From positions 91,001-155,000 of the forward strand of contig CAJNDS010002169.1 in the NCBI GenBank assembly GCA_905221605.1: a stretch of DNA of 64,000 nucleotides. The letters are read 5' to 3'. Under the pieces are notes generated by a model that made no database searches, was not told the DNA's origin, and worked only from the letters and a program-made list of their open reading frames with translations. This DNA comes from Symbiodinium natans (taxonomy: Eukaryota; Sar; Dinophyceae; Suessiales; Symbiodiniaceae). Below, piece after piece: positions 13,162 through 25,100 of this stretch. How positions within the stretch are numbered: position 1 is the stretch's first letter; each line of letters opens with the position of its first letter. The translations under genes and the position numbers were made by a program.

Positions 13162-16100
13162 CTTTCAATTGGTGCTTTGTGCCGAGGCTTGGAGCATTCA
13201 CTCAGCCGTGGGATCATCAGCGGAGCGGCCGGCTTGGACTCTGCGGGCTCGCTGCTCTCTCTCTCTCTCTCTTTTCTCTCGCTGCTCTCTCTCCCTCTTT
13301 CTCTCTCGCTCCTTCCCATGGACACAGAGGTGTCTCGGAGACTCGAGGGTGCTGGAGGAAGGCCAATAAGCGGGCCACCTGAGGTCAGAATGCCAGATTC
13401 CTAGATACAGAGCATTTGCAAGCCTCGTTTAAGGTGGAGTCATCCAGACGGATGCTAGCATCAATCCAGGCCTTCGAAACTTGACTGTGCCCAAACTGTA
13501 GATGCGATGTTGGGGCATTGCGCGGTATCAGGAAACAGCGGAGGTCCATTGCTCAACAGCGATGGCGAGGCGGCGTTGGACTGTTAGGATGAGCATGAGG
13601 TGCTGGTCGTGTGGAGGTGCGGCAAGTTTTTTGAGGTGATCGGAGTCAACACGGCCATCCTTTCCGGCAGCGGCATGTTTGCAGGAGTTGGTGAGATGCC
13701 CAGGGGATTGCTGGGACATCGCTGATTGACTTATTTGACTCCGCTGAAGCGATGGGAAGGCCTGGCCATCCCGATCGACACGGTCTACAAGAACGTAGAG
13801 AGCATCATTTCCAAAGGCGGAGCGGATTCTGTTGGAGACATTTCTAAAGTGCAGGACGGACTCAACAGTTTCTGAGATAATCCCTCCCTCCGGCAGACAT
13901 GCAGCGTGACCACAATCATGACAATCGCTGTAGCTCCAAGGATAGACCCAGGAAGTTGAAAAAGAGATTGTCAATAGTCGATCATGTAGCAGGCTTCGTA
14001 AAGCGCCCCTTGCTTGGCATTGTCTTCGCACCAGACGAGTCTCGGCAGCATCACTTGCTATTCGTGAGCCAAGCTAGCGGCGATTTCGAGTTTGTTCTTG
14101 ATTCAATTTTTTTTCTTGTTTTGGGGCTGGTGATTCTAAGCTTCAGGGACATCGCAAGCCCTCAGCTTGCTCTGCCACTGTCGGTGAACCTCTCGGTGGG
14201 TCACGAAGCGACTCCTGGCCTTGTCAGGTTGGTTTATGAAAGGCGCCTCCCCCCCGTAAACCCTAAACCCTAAACCCTAAACCCCAAACCCTAAACCCTA
14301 AACCCTAAACCCCAAACCCTAAACCCTAAACTGTTTTCCCCCCAAAAAACTCGAAAAAAGATTGAGAGTTCAAATCAAGCCGTGCTCCCCCTTCCCGTGA
14401 GAAGCCTCCTTTCGGTTCCCAAAGCCCGAGGGTGGAGTTTAGGGTTTAGGGTTTAGGGGTTTAGGGGTTTAGGGGTTTAGGGGTTTAGGGGTTTAGGGGT
14501 TTAGGGTTTGGGGTTTAGCGTTTAGGGTTTAGGGTTTAGGGTTTAGGGGTGTTTGTACGCCGAACAAAACAAGCAAGAAGCCCTTGAGGATCTTCACAAG
14601 GTTGCAGGTCCCTTTGTGGGCCTTGCAATTTTCGTTGTTGCTTTGTGTCCGAGAGACTCTGGGGGGGGGGGGTGTGTGTGAGCAAAACCGGGTCTATTTA
14701 GAAGCTGGGGCTTGTGATTTATAATACAGGTCCATATACCTAAATGTAATAAACCTAGAAGAGCACGGCTTCTAAATAGACCCTACGGTCGGATTTCAAA
14801 AGGACGTTAATAATTTTAATAATTTTTAACAATTTTAATAGTTTTAATAATTTTAATAATTTTAATAATTTTAATATTTTTAATAATCCTGAGAGGCTCC
14901 CGGAAAATTAAAATTATTAACAATATTAAAATTATTAAAATTATTAATTTCTGCCCTGAGAGGCTCCCGGAAAATTAAAATTATTAAAATTATTAAAATT
15001 ATTAAAATTATTAATTTCTGCCATGAGAGGCTCCCGGAAAATTAAAATTATTAAAATTATTAAAATTATTAAAATTATTAAAATTATTAAAATTATTAAT
15101 TTCTGCCCTGAGAGGCTCCCGGAAAATTAAAATTATTAAAATTATTAAAATTATTAAAATATTAATTTCTGCCCTGAGAGGCTCCCCGAAAATTAAAATT
15201 GTTAAAATTATTAAAATTATTAAAATTACTAAAATAATTAAAATTATTAAAATTATTAAAATTATTAAAACTATTAATTTCTGCCCTGAGAGGCTCCCGG
15301 AAAATTAAAATTAATAAAATTATTAAAATTATTAAAATTATCAAAATTATTAATTTCTGCCCTGGGAGGCTCCCGGAAAATTAAAACTATTAAAATTATT
15401 AAATTATCAAAATTATTAAATTATTAAAATTATTAATTTCTGCCCTGAGAGGCTCCCGGAAAATTAAAATTATTAAAATTATTAAAATTATGAAAATTAT
15501 TAAAATTATTAAAATTATTACAATTATTAAAATTATTAAAAATATTAATTTCTGCCCTGAGGGGCTCCCGGAAAATTAAAATTATTAAAATTATTAAAAT
15601 TATTAAAATTATTAAAATTATTAAAAATATTAATTTCTGCCCTGGGGGGCTCCCGGAAAATTGAAATTATTAAAATTATTAATTTCTGCCCTGAGGGACT
15701 CCCGGAAAATTAAAATTATTAAAATTATTAAAATTATTACAATTATTAAAATTATTAAAATTATTGAAATTATTAAAATTATTCAAATTTTAATTATTAA
15801 TGGTTTCATAATTTTAGTAATTTTAACAATTTTAATAATTTTAATAATTTTAATAATTTTAATAATTTTAATAATTTTAATTTTCCGGGAGCCTCTCAGG
15901 GCAGAAAATAATAATTTTAATATTTTTAATAATTTTAATAATTTTAATAATTTTAATTTTCCGGGAGCCTCTCAGGGCAGAAATTAATAATTTTAATAAT
16001 TTTAATAATTTTAATAATTTTAATTTTCGGGGAGCTTCTCAGGGCAGAAATTAATAATTTTAATAATTTTAATAATTTTTAATAATTTTAAAAATTTTTA

Positions 16101-19100
16101 ATCGTTTTAATAATTTTAATTTTCCGGGAGCCTCTCAGGGCAGAAATTAATAATTTTAATAATTTTTATAATTTTAAATGTACTTTTTAAGCTTAGAATC
16201 AGTAAAAACTGAAAATTTGCTCAAAGAATCCTACAACATAGTAAAAAATCGCAAAAATTGACCAATTTTGGGGGCCCGTGTAGTATAAAATCAAATAAAA
16301 AGCGGTACGTGAGAATGCCTTCAGATGCAGGAGAAAAGAGTACCCAGAAACCGCGGTATCATCTCCAAAAAATGACAAAAACACACCGTACTCTCCCACG
16401 CGATCCTACGCGCTATCCTGCATTCCTTCCTCTTTGTCTTTGGTTCGGAAAAGAAAGGAACGGCTACCAGCCTCCCTCCCGACTTACATCTTTACATTCT
16501 CTTGTTTCGTCCTGCTCACCCGGAAAGAAGGTCTGCCTCCAGTCTTTCCTCGCCTCCCTGCTCACTATTATGAGTTCCTTTCACTTCTCTTCTGTTGCTT
16601 ACATTCTTCTCAAAAGTGTGAAAGGTGCGGGGGACATCCCTTTCACTTTGTCTCTTCTGGGGAAATTCCCAATTGCAGGAGGCTCTCTCTCCTTGTCTTT
16701 GTTCTGTGTTCATATAGGGAATGAAGATAGAAGATGAATAAATAAGAAAGAATCAAGTCTATAATGTCCTCTATCCGTGTCTCTTGTGATTTCTTCAATT
16801 CCTATCTCTGCAGATTCTTCAAAATGGAAGGCGGACTTCTTCCTCCAACCAAAAGCGACCTTCTCAAAAAGAAGACAAGAGACGAACATCAATCACCGGA
16901 ACCTGACTCCTAATCTCCTGTGTTTCCTTGCCTCTTTCCTCGCTATTCTCTCTTCCTTTCTTCTCTCCCGGTGCTTACATTCCCATCAACATGAAAATTG
17001 AGGGGGCAGCGCATCCCTTTCCTTTCCCCATCAAAGAAAGGCTGCCTTCCTATCCGCGTATGTTCTTCCCTCTTCCTTCCGAAAAGACTATAAGAGGTAG
17101 GGGTAAACAGAATGAAAGAGGAGTCTCCTGTTGCTTTCCGACTACCTTCTCACCACAAAAAGGAACCTTCCCACTCTTCCCTACTTTCTTTCTTTTATCT
17201 TTTTGCACTTTACGTTTCCCGCTGAGAAAATGAGACGTTTCCCACTGAGAAAATGAGACAATGATGACAATAAGGAAAAAAGATCACCTGCCTGTATTTT
17301 CAGACCTGTCCGCTGCATCTTTTCCCTTTACATCGCAGATTGAAGGAAAGCAAAAAAGTCAGAGGGAAGAATCCCTTTCCCTACCTTTCCCAGTACATTC
17401 CTTGTGCTTTCCATGTTCTTTGGAATTGCTTTGTTCTTCAGCAAGGAAAAGCGCAACTTCCCTCTCAATTTCATGTTTCCATTTCTCCGATGTCTTTTTC
17501 ATTCAAGAAGCAAGCGGAGGGGCTGCCTCCTGTGTTTCCTTGCCTCTTTCCTCGCTATTCTCTTTTCCTTTCTCTTCTCTCTTGGTGCTTACATTCTTAT
17601 GAAAAACGTGAAAGTTGTGGGGGCATCCCTTTCGCTTTCTCTCTTCTGGGGAAATTCCCAATTGCAGGGGGCTCTCTCTCCTTGTCTGTCTTCTTTTCTC
17701 ATACATAGGGAAAGGAGAAAGAAGATGAAGAACTAGGAAAGAATCATTTCCACACATTCCTCTATTCCTACTGTCCGGAGATTGGCAAGCTTTCGGAAGC
17801 TCTGGTCTCTAGTCACGCCTGACCAAAGTCAACTTCCCGTGCGTGAGGGCCATATGTGAGGGGCCAGGAGGGGGGCAGAAAGTCCGGAATATGGTAGTGT
17901 TTCGAGTTTCAAATTCGTTTCCATAGTTTCAAATTAGTCTCAAGTCAGTTTCAAACTAGTTTCAAAATCCAGTTGAAATATCGCTGTTAAGGAGGAGCTG
18001 CAATTTCTGTCCGCGCTTGTTGAAAACCAGAACCTCTAGAGATTCCTGCATTTTTTGCAATTGCGCGTAGAAAAACGCAGTTTCCCCTTAACAACGAATT
18101 CGCAACTGGATTTTGAAACTGTTTTGCAACTAGTCTGAAACTACAGAAACGAATTTGAAACTTGAAGAACGCAGCATTTCTGCTCCCTGGCGCTTGGCCA
18201 CGCCCAAGCAAGAGGAGGCTAGAAGCCGCGGCTCGCGAAACCAGCAACAACTCTTGCCAAGGCAGCCACGCAATCACAAGTCAGTAAATTATCTTGTCTG
18301 AGACTGTGTCTCTTCTGAGTTGTTCTATTCCTTTCTCTGCATCCTTTCTTCTTCTCACTTGTCCTTTCACTTTTCTTTTGTCTCTTCTCACTCCAACCAA
18401 AAGGGAAATCGCAAGGGAGTCATATAGGGAAAGGAGACAACGTGAAGAAATAAGAAAGAATCATTTCCATATTGTCCCCTATTCCTGTCTCTAAATCTGC
18501 AGATTTTTCAGAATGGAAGGAGGGCTTCTTTCTCCCTCTCACTTTTCCTTTCGCTTTTCTTTATATTTTCTCACTCCAACCAAGCAGACAAGGGAGAGGG
18601 GTGAGAGATAGAACGCCCTTTACCTTCTCAAAACATAGAGAGGTGACGAAAATCAATCACGGAAACCTATCCTGCCTTCCTTCCTCTTTGTCTTTGGTTC
18701 GGAAAAGAAAGGAACGGCTACCAGCCTCCCTCCCGACTTACATCTTTACATTCTCTTGTTTCGTCCTGCTCAACCGGAAAGAAGGTCTGCCTCCAGTCTT
18801 TCCTCGCCTCCCTGCTCACTATTATGAGTTCCTTTCTCTTCTCTTCTGTTGCTTACATTCTTCTCAAAAGTGTGAAAGGTGCGGGGGACATCCCTTTCAC
18901 TTTGTCTCTTCTGGGGAAATTCCCAATTGCAGGAGGCTCTCTCTCCTTGTCTTTGTTCTGTGTTCATATAGGGAATGAAGATAGAAGATGAATAAATAAA
19001 ACAGAATCAAGTCTATAATGTCCTCTATCCGTGTCTCTTGTGATTTCTTCAATTCCTATCTCTGCAGATTCTTCAAAATGGAAGGCGGACTTCTTCCTCC

Positions 19101-22100
19101 AACCAAAAGCGACCTTCTCAAAAAGAAGACAAGAGACGAACATCAATCACCGGAACCTGACTCCTAATCTCCTGTGTTTCCTTGCCTCTTTCCTCGCTAT
19201 TCTCTCTTCCTTTCTTCTCTCCCGGTGCTTACATTCCCATCAACATGAAAATTGAGGGGGCAGCGCATCCCTTTCCTTTCCCCATCAAAGAAAGGCTGCC
19301 TTCCTATCCGCGTATGTTCTTCCCTCTTCCTTCCGAAAAGACTATAAGAGGTAGGGGTAAACAGAATGAAAGAGGAGTCTCCTGTTGCTTTCCGACTACC
19401 TTCTCACCACAAAAAGGAACCTTCCCACTCTTCCCTACTTTCTTTCTTTTATCTTTTTGCACTTTACGTTTCCCGCTGAGAAAATGAGACGTTTCCCACT
19501 GAGAAAAAGAGACAATGATGACAATAAGGAAAAAAGATCACCTGCCTGTATTTTCAGACCTGTCCGCTGCATCTTTTCCCTTTACATCGCAGATTGAAGG
19601 AAAGCAAAAAAAGGGAAGAATCCCTTTCCCTACCTTTCCCAGTTCATTCCTTGTGCTTTCCATGTTCTTTGGAATTGCTTTGTTCTTCAGCAAGGAAAAG
19701 CGCAACTTCCCTCTCAATTTCATGTTTCCATTTCTCCGATGTCTTTTTCATTCAAGAAGCAAGCGGAGGGGCTGCCTCCTGTGTTTCCTTGCCTCTTTCC
19801 TCGCTATTCTCTTTTCCTTTCTCTTCTCTCTTGGTGCTTACATTCTTATGAAAAACGTGAAAGTTGTGGGGGCATCCCTTTCGCTTTCTCTCTTCTGGGG
19901 AAATTCCCAATTGCAGGGGGCTCTCTCTCCTTGTCTGTCTTCTTTTCTCATACATAGGGAAAGGAGAAAGAAGATGAAGAACTAGGAAAGAATCATTTCC
20001 ACACATTCCTCTATTCCTACTGTCCGGAGATTGGCAAGCTTTCGGAAGCTCTGGTCTCTAGTCACGCCTGACCAAAGTCAACTTCCCGTGCGTGAGGGCC
20101 ATATGTGAGGGGCCAGGAGGGGGGCAGAAAGTCCGGAATATGGTAGTGTTTCGAGTTTCAAATTCGTTTCCATAGTTTCAAATTAGTCTCAAGTCAGTTT
20201 CAAACTAGTTTCAAAATCCAGTTGAAATATCGCTGTTAAGGAGGAGCTGCAATTTCTGTCCGCGCTTGTTGAAAACCAGAACCTCTAGAGATTCCTGCAT
20301 TTTTTGCAATTGCGCGTAGAAAAACGCAGTTTCCCCTTAACAACGAATTCGCAACTGGATTTTGAAACTGTTTTGCAACTAGTCTGAAACTACAGAAACG
20401 AATTTGAAACTTGAAGAACGCAGCATTTCTGCTCCCTGGCGCTTGGCCACGCCCAAGCAAGAGGAGGCTAGAAGCCGCGGCTCGCGAAACCAGCAACAAC
20501 TCTTGCCAAGGCAGCCACGCAATCACAAGTCAGTAAATTATCTTGTCTGAGACTGTGTCTCTTCTGAGTTGTTCTATTCCTTTCTCTGCATCCTTTCTTC
20601 TTCTCACTTGTCCTTTCACTTTTCTTTTGTCTCTTCTCACTCCAACCAAAAGGGAAATCGCAAGGGAGTCATATAGGGAAAGGAGACAACGTGAAGAAAT
20701 AAGGAAGAATCATTTCCATATTGTCCCCTATTCCTGTCTCTGAAGAATCATTTCCATATTGTCCCCTATTCCTGTCTCTAAATCTGCAGATTTTTCAGAA
20801 TGGAAGGAGGGCTTCTTTCTCCCTCTCACTTTTCCTTTCGCTTTTTTTATATTTTCTCACTCCAACCAAGAAGACAAGGGAGAGGGGTGAGAGATAGAAT
20901 GCCCTTTACCTTCTCAAAACATAGAGAGGTGACGAAAATCAATCACGGAAACCTATCCTGCCTTCCTTCCTCTTTGTCTTTGGTTCGGAAAAGCAAGGAA
21001 CGGCTACCAGCCTCCCTCCCGACTTACATCTTACATTCTCTTGTTTCGTCCTGCTCAACCGGAAAGAAGGTCTGCCTCCAGTCTTTCCTCGCCTCCCTGC
21101 TCACTATTATGAGTTCCTTTCTCTTCTCTTCTGTTGCTTACATTCTTCTCAAAAGTGTGAAAGGTGCGGGGGACATCCCTTTCACTTTGTCTCTTCTGGG
21201 GAAATTCCCAATTGCAGGAGGCTCTCTCTCCTTGTCTTTGTTCTGTGTTCATATAGGGAAAGAAGAAAGAAGATGAATGAATAAGAAAGAATCAAGTCTA
21301 TAATGTCCTCTATCCGTGTCTCTTGTGATTTCTTCAATTCCTATCTCTGCAGATTCTTCAAAATGGAAGGCGGACTTCTTCCTCCAACCAAAAGCGACCT
21401 TCTCAAAAAGAAGACAAGAGACGAACATCAATCACCGGAACCTGACTCCTAATCTCATGTGTTTCCTTGCCTCTTTCCTCGCTATTCTCTCTTCCTTTCT
21501 TCTCTCCTGGTGCTTACATTCTTATCAACATGAAAATTGAGGGGGCAGTGCATCCCTTTCCTTTTCCCCATCAAAGAAAGGCTGCCTTCCTATCCGCGTA
21601 TGTTCTTCCCTCTTGCTTCCCAAAAAGACTATAAGAGGTAGGGGTAAACAGAATGAAAGAGGAGTCTCCTGTTGCTTTCCGACTACCTTCTCACCACAAA
21701 AAGGAACCTTCCCACTCTTCCCTACTTTCTTTCTTTTATCTTTTTGCACTTTACGTTTCCCGCTGAGAAAATGAGACGTTTCCCACTGAGAAAATGAGAC
21801 AATGATGACAATAAGGAAAAAAGATCACCTGCCTGTATTTTCAGACCTGTCCGCTGCATCTTTTCCCTTTACATCGCAGATTGAAGGAAAGCAAAAAAGT
21901 CAGAGGGAAGAATCCCTTTCCCTACCTTTCCCAGTACATTCCTTGTGCTTTCCATGTTCTTTGGAATTGCTTTGTTCTTCAGCAAGGAAAAGCGCAACTT
22001 CCCTCTCAATTTCATGTTTCCAGTTCTCCGATGTCTTTTTCATTCAAGAAGCAAGCGGAGGGGCTGCCTCCTGTGTTTCCTTGCCTCTTTCCTCGCTATT

Positions 22101-25100
22101 CTCTTTTCCTTTCTCTTCTCTCTTGGTGCTTACATTCTTATGAAAAACGTGAAAGTTGTGGGGGCATCCCTTTCGCTTTCTCTCTTCTGGGGAAATTCCC
22201 AATTGCAGGGGGCTCTCTCTCCTTGTCTGTCTTCTTTTCTCATACATAGGGAAAGGAGAAAGAAGATGAAGAACTAGGAAAGAATCATTTCCACACATTC
22301 CTCTATTCCTACTGTCCGGAGATTGGCAAGCTTTCGGAAGCTCTGGTCTCTAGTCACGCCTGACCAAAGTCAACTTCCCGTGCGTGAGGGCCATATGTGA
22401 GGGGCCAGGAGGGGGGCAGAAAGTCCGGAATATGGTAGTGTTTCGAGTTTCAAATCGTTTCCATAGTTTCAAATTAGTCTCAAGTCAGTTTCAAACTAGT
22501 TTCAAAATCCAGTTGAAATATCGCTGTTAAGGAGGAGCTGCAATTTCTGTCCGCGCTTGTTGAAAACCAGAACTTCTGCATGTTTTGCAATTGCGCGTAG
22601 AAAAACGCAGTTTCCCCTTAACAACGATTTTGCAACTGGATTTTGAAACTATTTTGCAACTAGTCTGAAACTACAGAAACGAATTTGAAACTTGAAAAAC
22701 GCAGCATTTCTGCTCCCTGGCGCTTGGCCACGCCCAAGCAAGAGGAGGCCAGAAGCTGCGGCTCGCGAAACACGCCTGGATTGAAAAGTGCACCTCCGAC
22801 TTTCTTCCCAAAAGCCATTCCAGCAACAACTCTTGCCAAGGCAGCCACGCAATCACAAGTCAGCAAATTATCTTGTCTGAGACTGTGTCTCTTCTGAGTT
22901 TTTCTATTCCTATCTCTGCGTCCTTTCTCCTTCTCACTTTTCCTTTCACTTTTCTTTTGTCTCTTCTCACTCCAACCAAAAGGGAAATCGCAAGGGAGTC
23001 ATATAGGGAAAGGAGACAACGTGAAGAAATAAGAAAGAATCATTTCCATATTGTCCCCTATTCCTGTCTCTAAATCTGTAGATTTTTCAGAATGGAAGGA
23101 GGGCTTCTTTCTCCCTCTCACTTTTCCTTTCGCTTTTCTTTATATTTTCTCACTCCAACCAAAAAGACAAGGGAGAGAGGTGGGAGATATAAAGCCCTTT
23201 ACCTTCCCAAAACAGAGAAAAGTGACGAGAATCAATCAGGGAAACCTGGCTCCTAATCTCCTCGGTTTCCGCTCTTTCCTCGTTATTCTCTCTTCCTTTC
23301 TTCTCTGCTGGCGCTTGCATTCTTATCAAAATATGAAAGTTGCGGGGGCATCCCTTTCACTTTCTCCCTTCCACGGGCACTTCACTCCTTTTTTTCCCAC
23401 TATCTTCTTCGATCTTCCTTCCGAAAAAATTCGAAAAGGAAGCGATAGACCAGGGTGAAGGAGCAGTTTCCATCTTCGTTCCCGGCACCTTCTTATTCGT
23501 TCTTCTCTCTTATTATCTCTTTGTTTCTTTTCTTCCGCCCAAAACAGGAATTGCCGCAGGGCTCTCTCTCCTAATCTTTCTTCTTTACTCATATGGGAAT
23601 GATAAAGAAGAAGAAATGAGAAAGAATCATGAGCTCTTCTTTTCGTATCTCTTCAGCATTTTCAGCATGGAAGGCGGGCCAGAGGCGAGAGAGTGCAAAG
23701 GGAAGAGACGCGAGAGATCAATGGGGACAAGCGAAGGGACGTGCGGGGAAAGGAGGGACAGCCCGGTCGAGACAAGCTCCCGAGAACCTGCGTGCAGGCA
23801 GGTGATCTTTCTTCACTTATCTTCATCATTGTCTCATTTTCTTAGTGGGAAACGTAGAATGCAAACAAGATAAAAGAAAGTCAAGGGAAGAAAGAGAAGG
23901 GTTCCTTTTTGTGGTGAGAAGGTAGTCGGAAAGCAAAAGGAGACTCCTCTTTCATTCTGTTTATCCCTGCCTCTTATAGTCTTTTTCGGAAGGAAGAGAA
24001 AAGAAAATATGCGGATAGGAAGGGAGCCTTTCTTCGATGGGAAAAGTGAAAGAAATGCCCCCGCACCTGTCACACAAAGCAACAGAAGAGAAAAGAAAGG
24101 AAGTTATAACAGTGCAGAAGGAGGCGAGGAAACACTAGAGGCCGCCCTTCTTCTGTCCGTTTGAGCGTGACGAAACAAAAGAAATGGAAAGATGAAAGTC
24201 GGGAGGGGGGCTGGTAGCTGTTCCTTTCTTTTCCGAACCAGGATTCCAGGATAGCGAAGGAAATAGTAGGGAAAGGCCCTCTTTCTTCTTTCGTGTTTAT
24301 TTATGTCTGCACTGTGCAAAGAAAAGAAGGCGGGGACAGGCCGTTTAGAAATGAAAGCAGGCGATCTTTTCATCCATTTTGGTCACCTTTCTATTTATTG
24401 AGCTGTAAGGGGCTCTCTATCTCTCACCTCTCTCCCTTGTCTTCTCCCTTCTGCTTGGAGTGAGAAAAGAAAAGTGAAAGGAAAAGTGAGAGGGAAAATG
24501 AAGCCCTCCTTCCATTCTGAAAAATCAGCAGAGATAGGAATAGAAGAACTCCGAAGATAGGAACACAGGAACGTCTGCACATGATTCTTTCTTTTTCCTC
24601 CTTTTCTTTCTAGATTCTGGGTTTAGGAGTTAGAGTTTAGGAAATACGGTATAGAGTTTCTTGTGTAGGGTTTTAGAGTGTACGAATTTGTGGTCAGGGT
24701 TCCGGGCTTAGGGTCTGAGATTGCAAGAGCCAAAACATTTATCAGTCCGAAATGAATTGTCTAAGTGCGCATATGCGTGAGACGTTGTTGGAGAAGTAGC
24801 TGGGTTGTCTTGGATATGCTAAAATTGATTAATAATCCCAGGCGGTAGCTTCTAAATAGACCCTATTTTGCTCAGCCACGGGGGGGGGGTGGGGGGCAGG
24901 AACCAAGTGCATTCGGAGAATGAAGTAGCAGGAACATTTAGTAGCGATAATGGAGCCGTCGCAAGGTCATGGACCAAGAGTTGCAGCTCAATGGCATCAT
25001 GGTGATGAAGGCTGGGTGGATGCTGGTCAAGGGCCTTTGCAGGCCGCATCCAACGTCTCTCTGACGTGGCCCAGGTAGTCCCAGACGGACCAGCAGCCAA

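Larger units (their letters stand above)
14064..24986 (+). other. Predicted 10.9 kb intron of the HtrA-like gene
   Basis: The exon ending LLGIVFAPDES...LLF stops at 14063, directly before GTGAGC, a good donor in phase 0. The next sequence that continues the protein is LNGIMVMK at 24987, preceded by TTGCAG and also in phase 0. Between them there is only repetitive DNA, described in separate entries. Other introns in this gene are about 60-900 bases, so this one is more than tenfold longer. A misassembly joining two loci is the main alternative. The fit of the two halves into one Deg-type protein argues against it. Confidence 0.7.

Noticed and set aside
13528-14031. 167-codon minus-strand open frame
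   Set aside because: It lies opposite the plus-strand HtrA exons carrying GNSGG, VIGVNTAI and AIPIDTV, which are far stronger evidence for the plus strand.
16434-22298. Same open frames conserved in all three 2.25 kb copies
   Set aside because: The copies are nearly identical DNA, so shared frames carry no evidence of selection. Composition follows pyrimidine bias.
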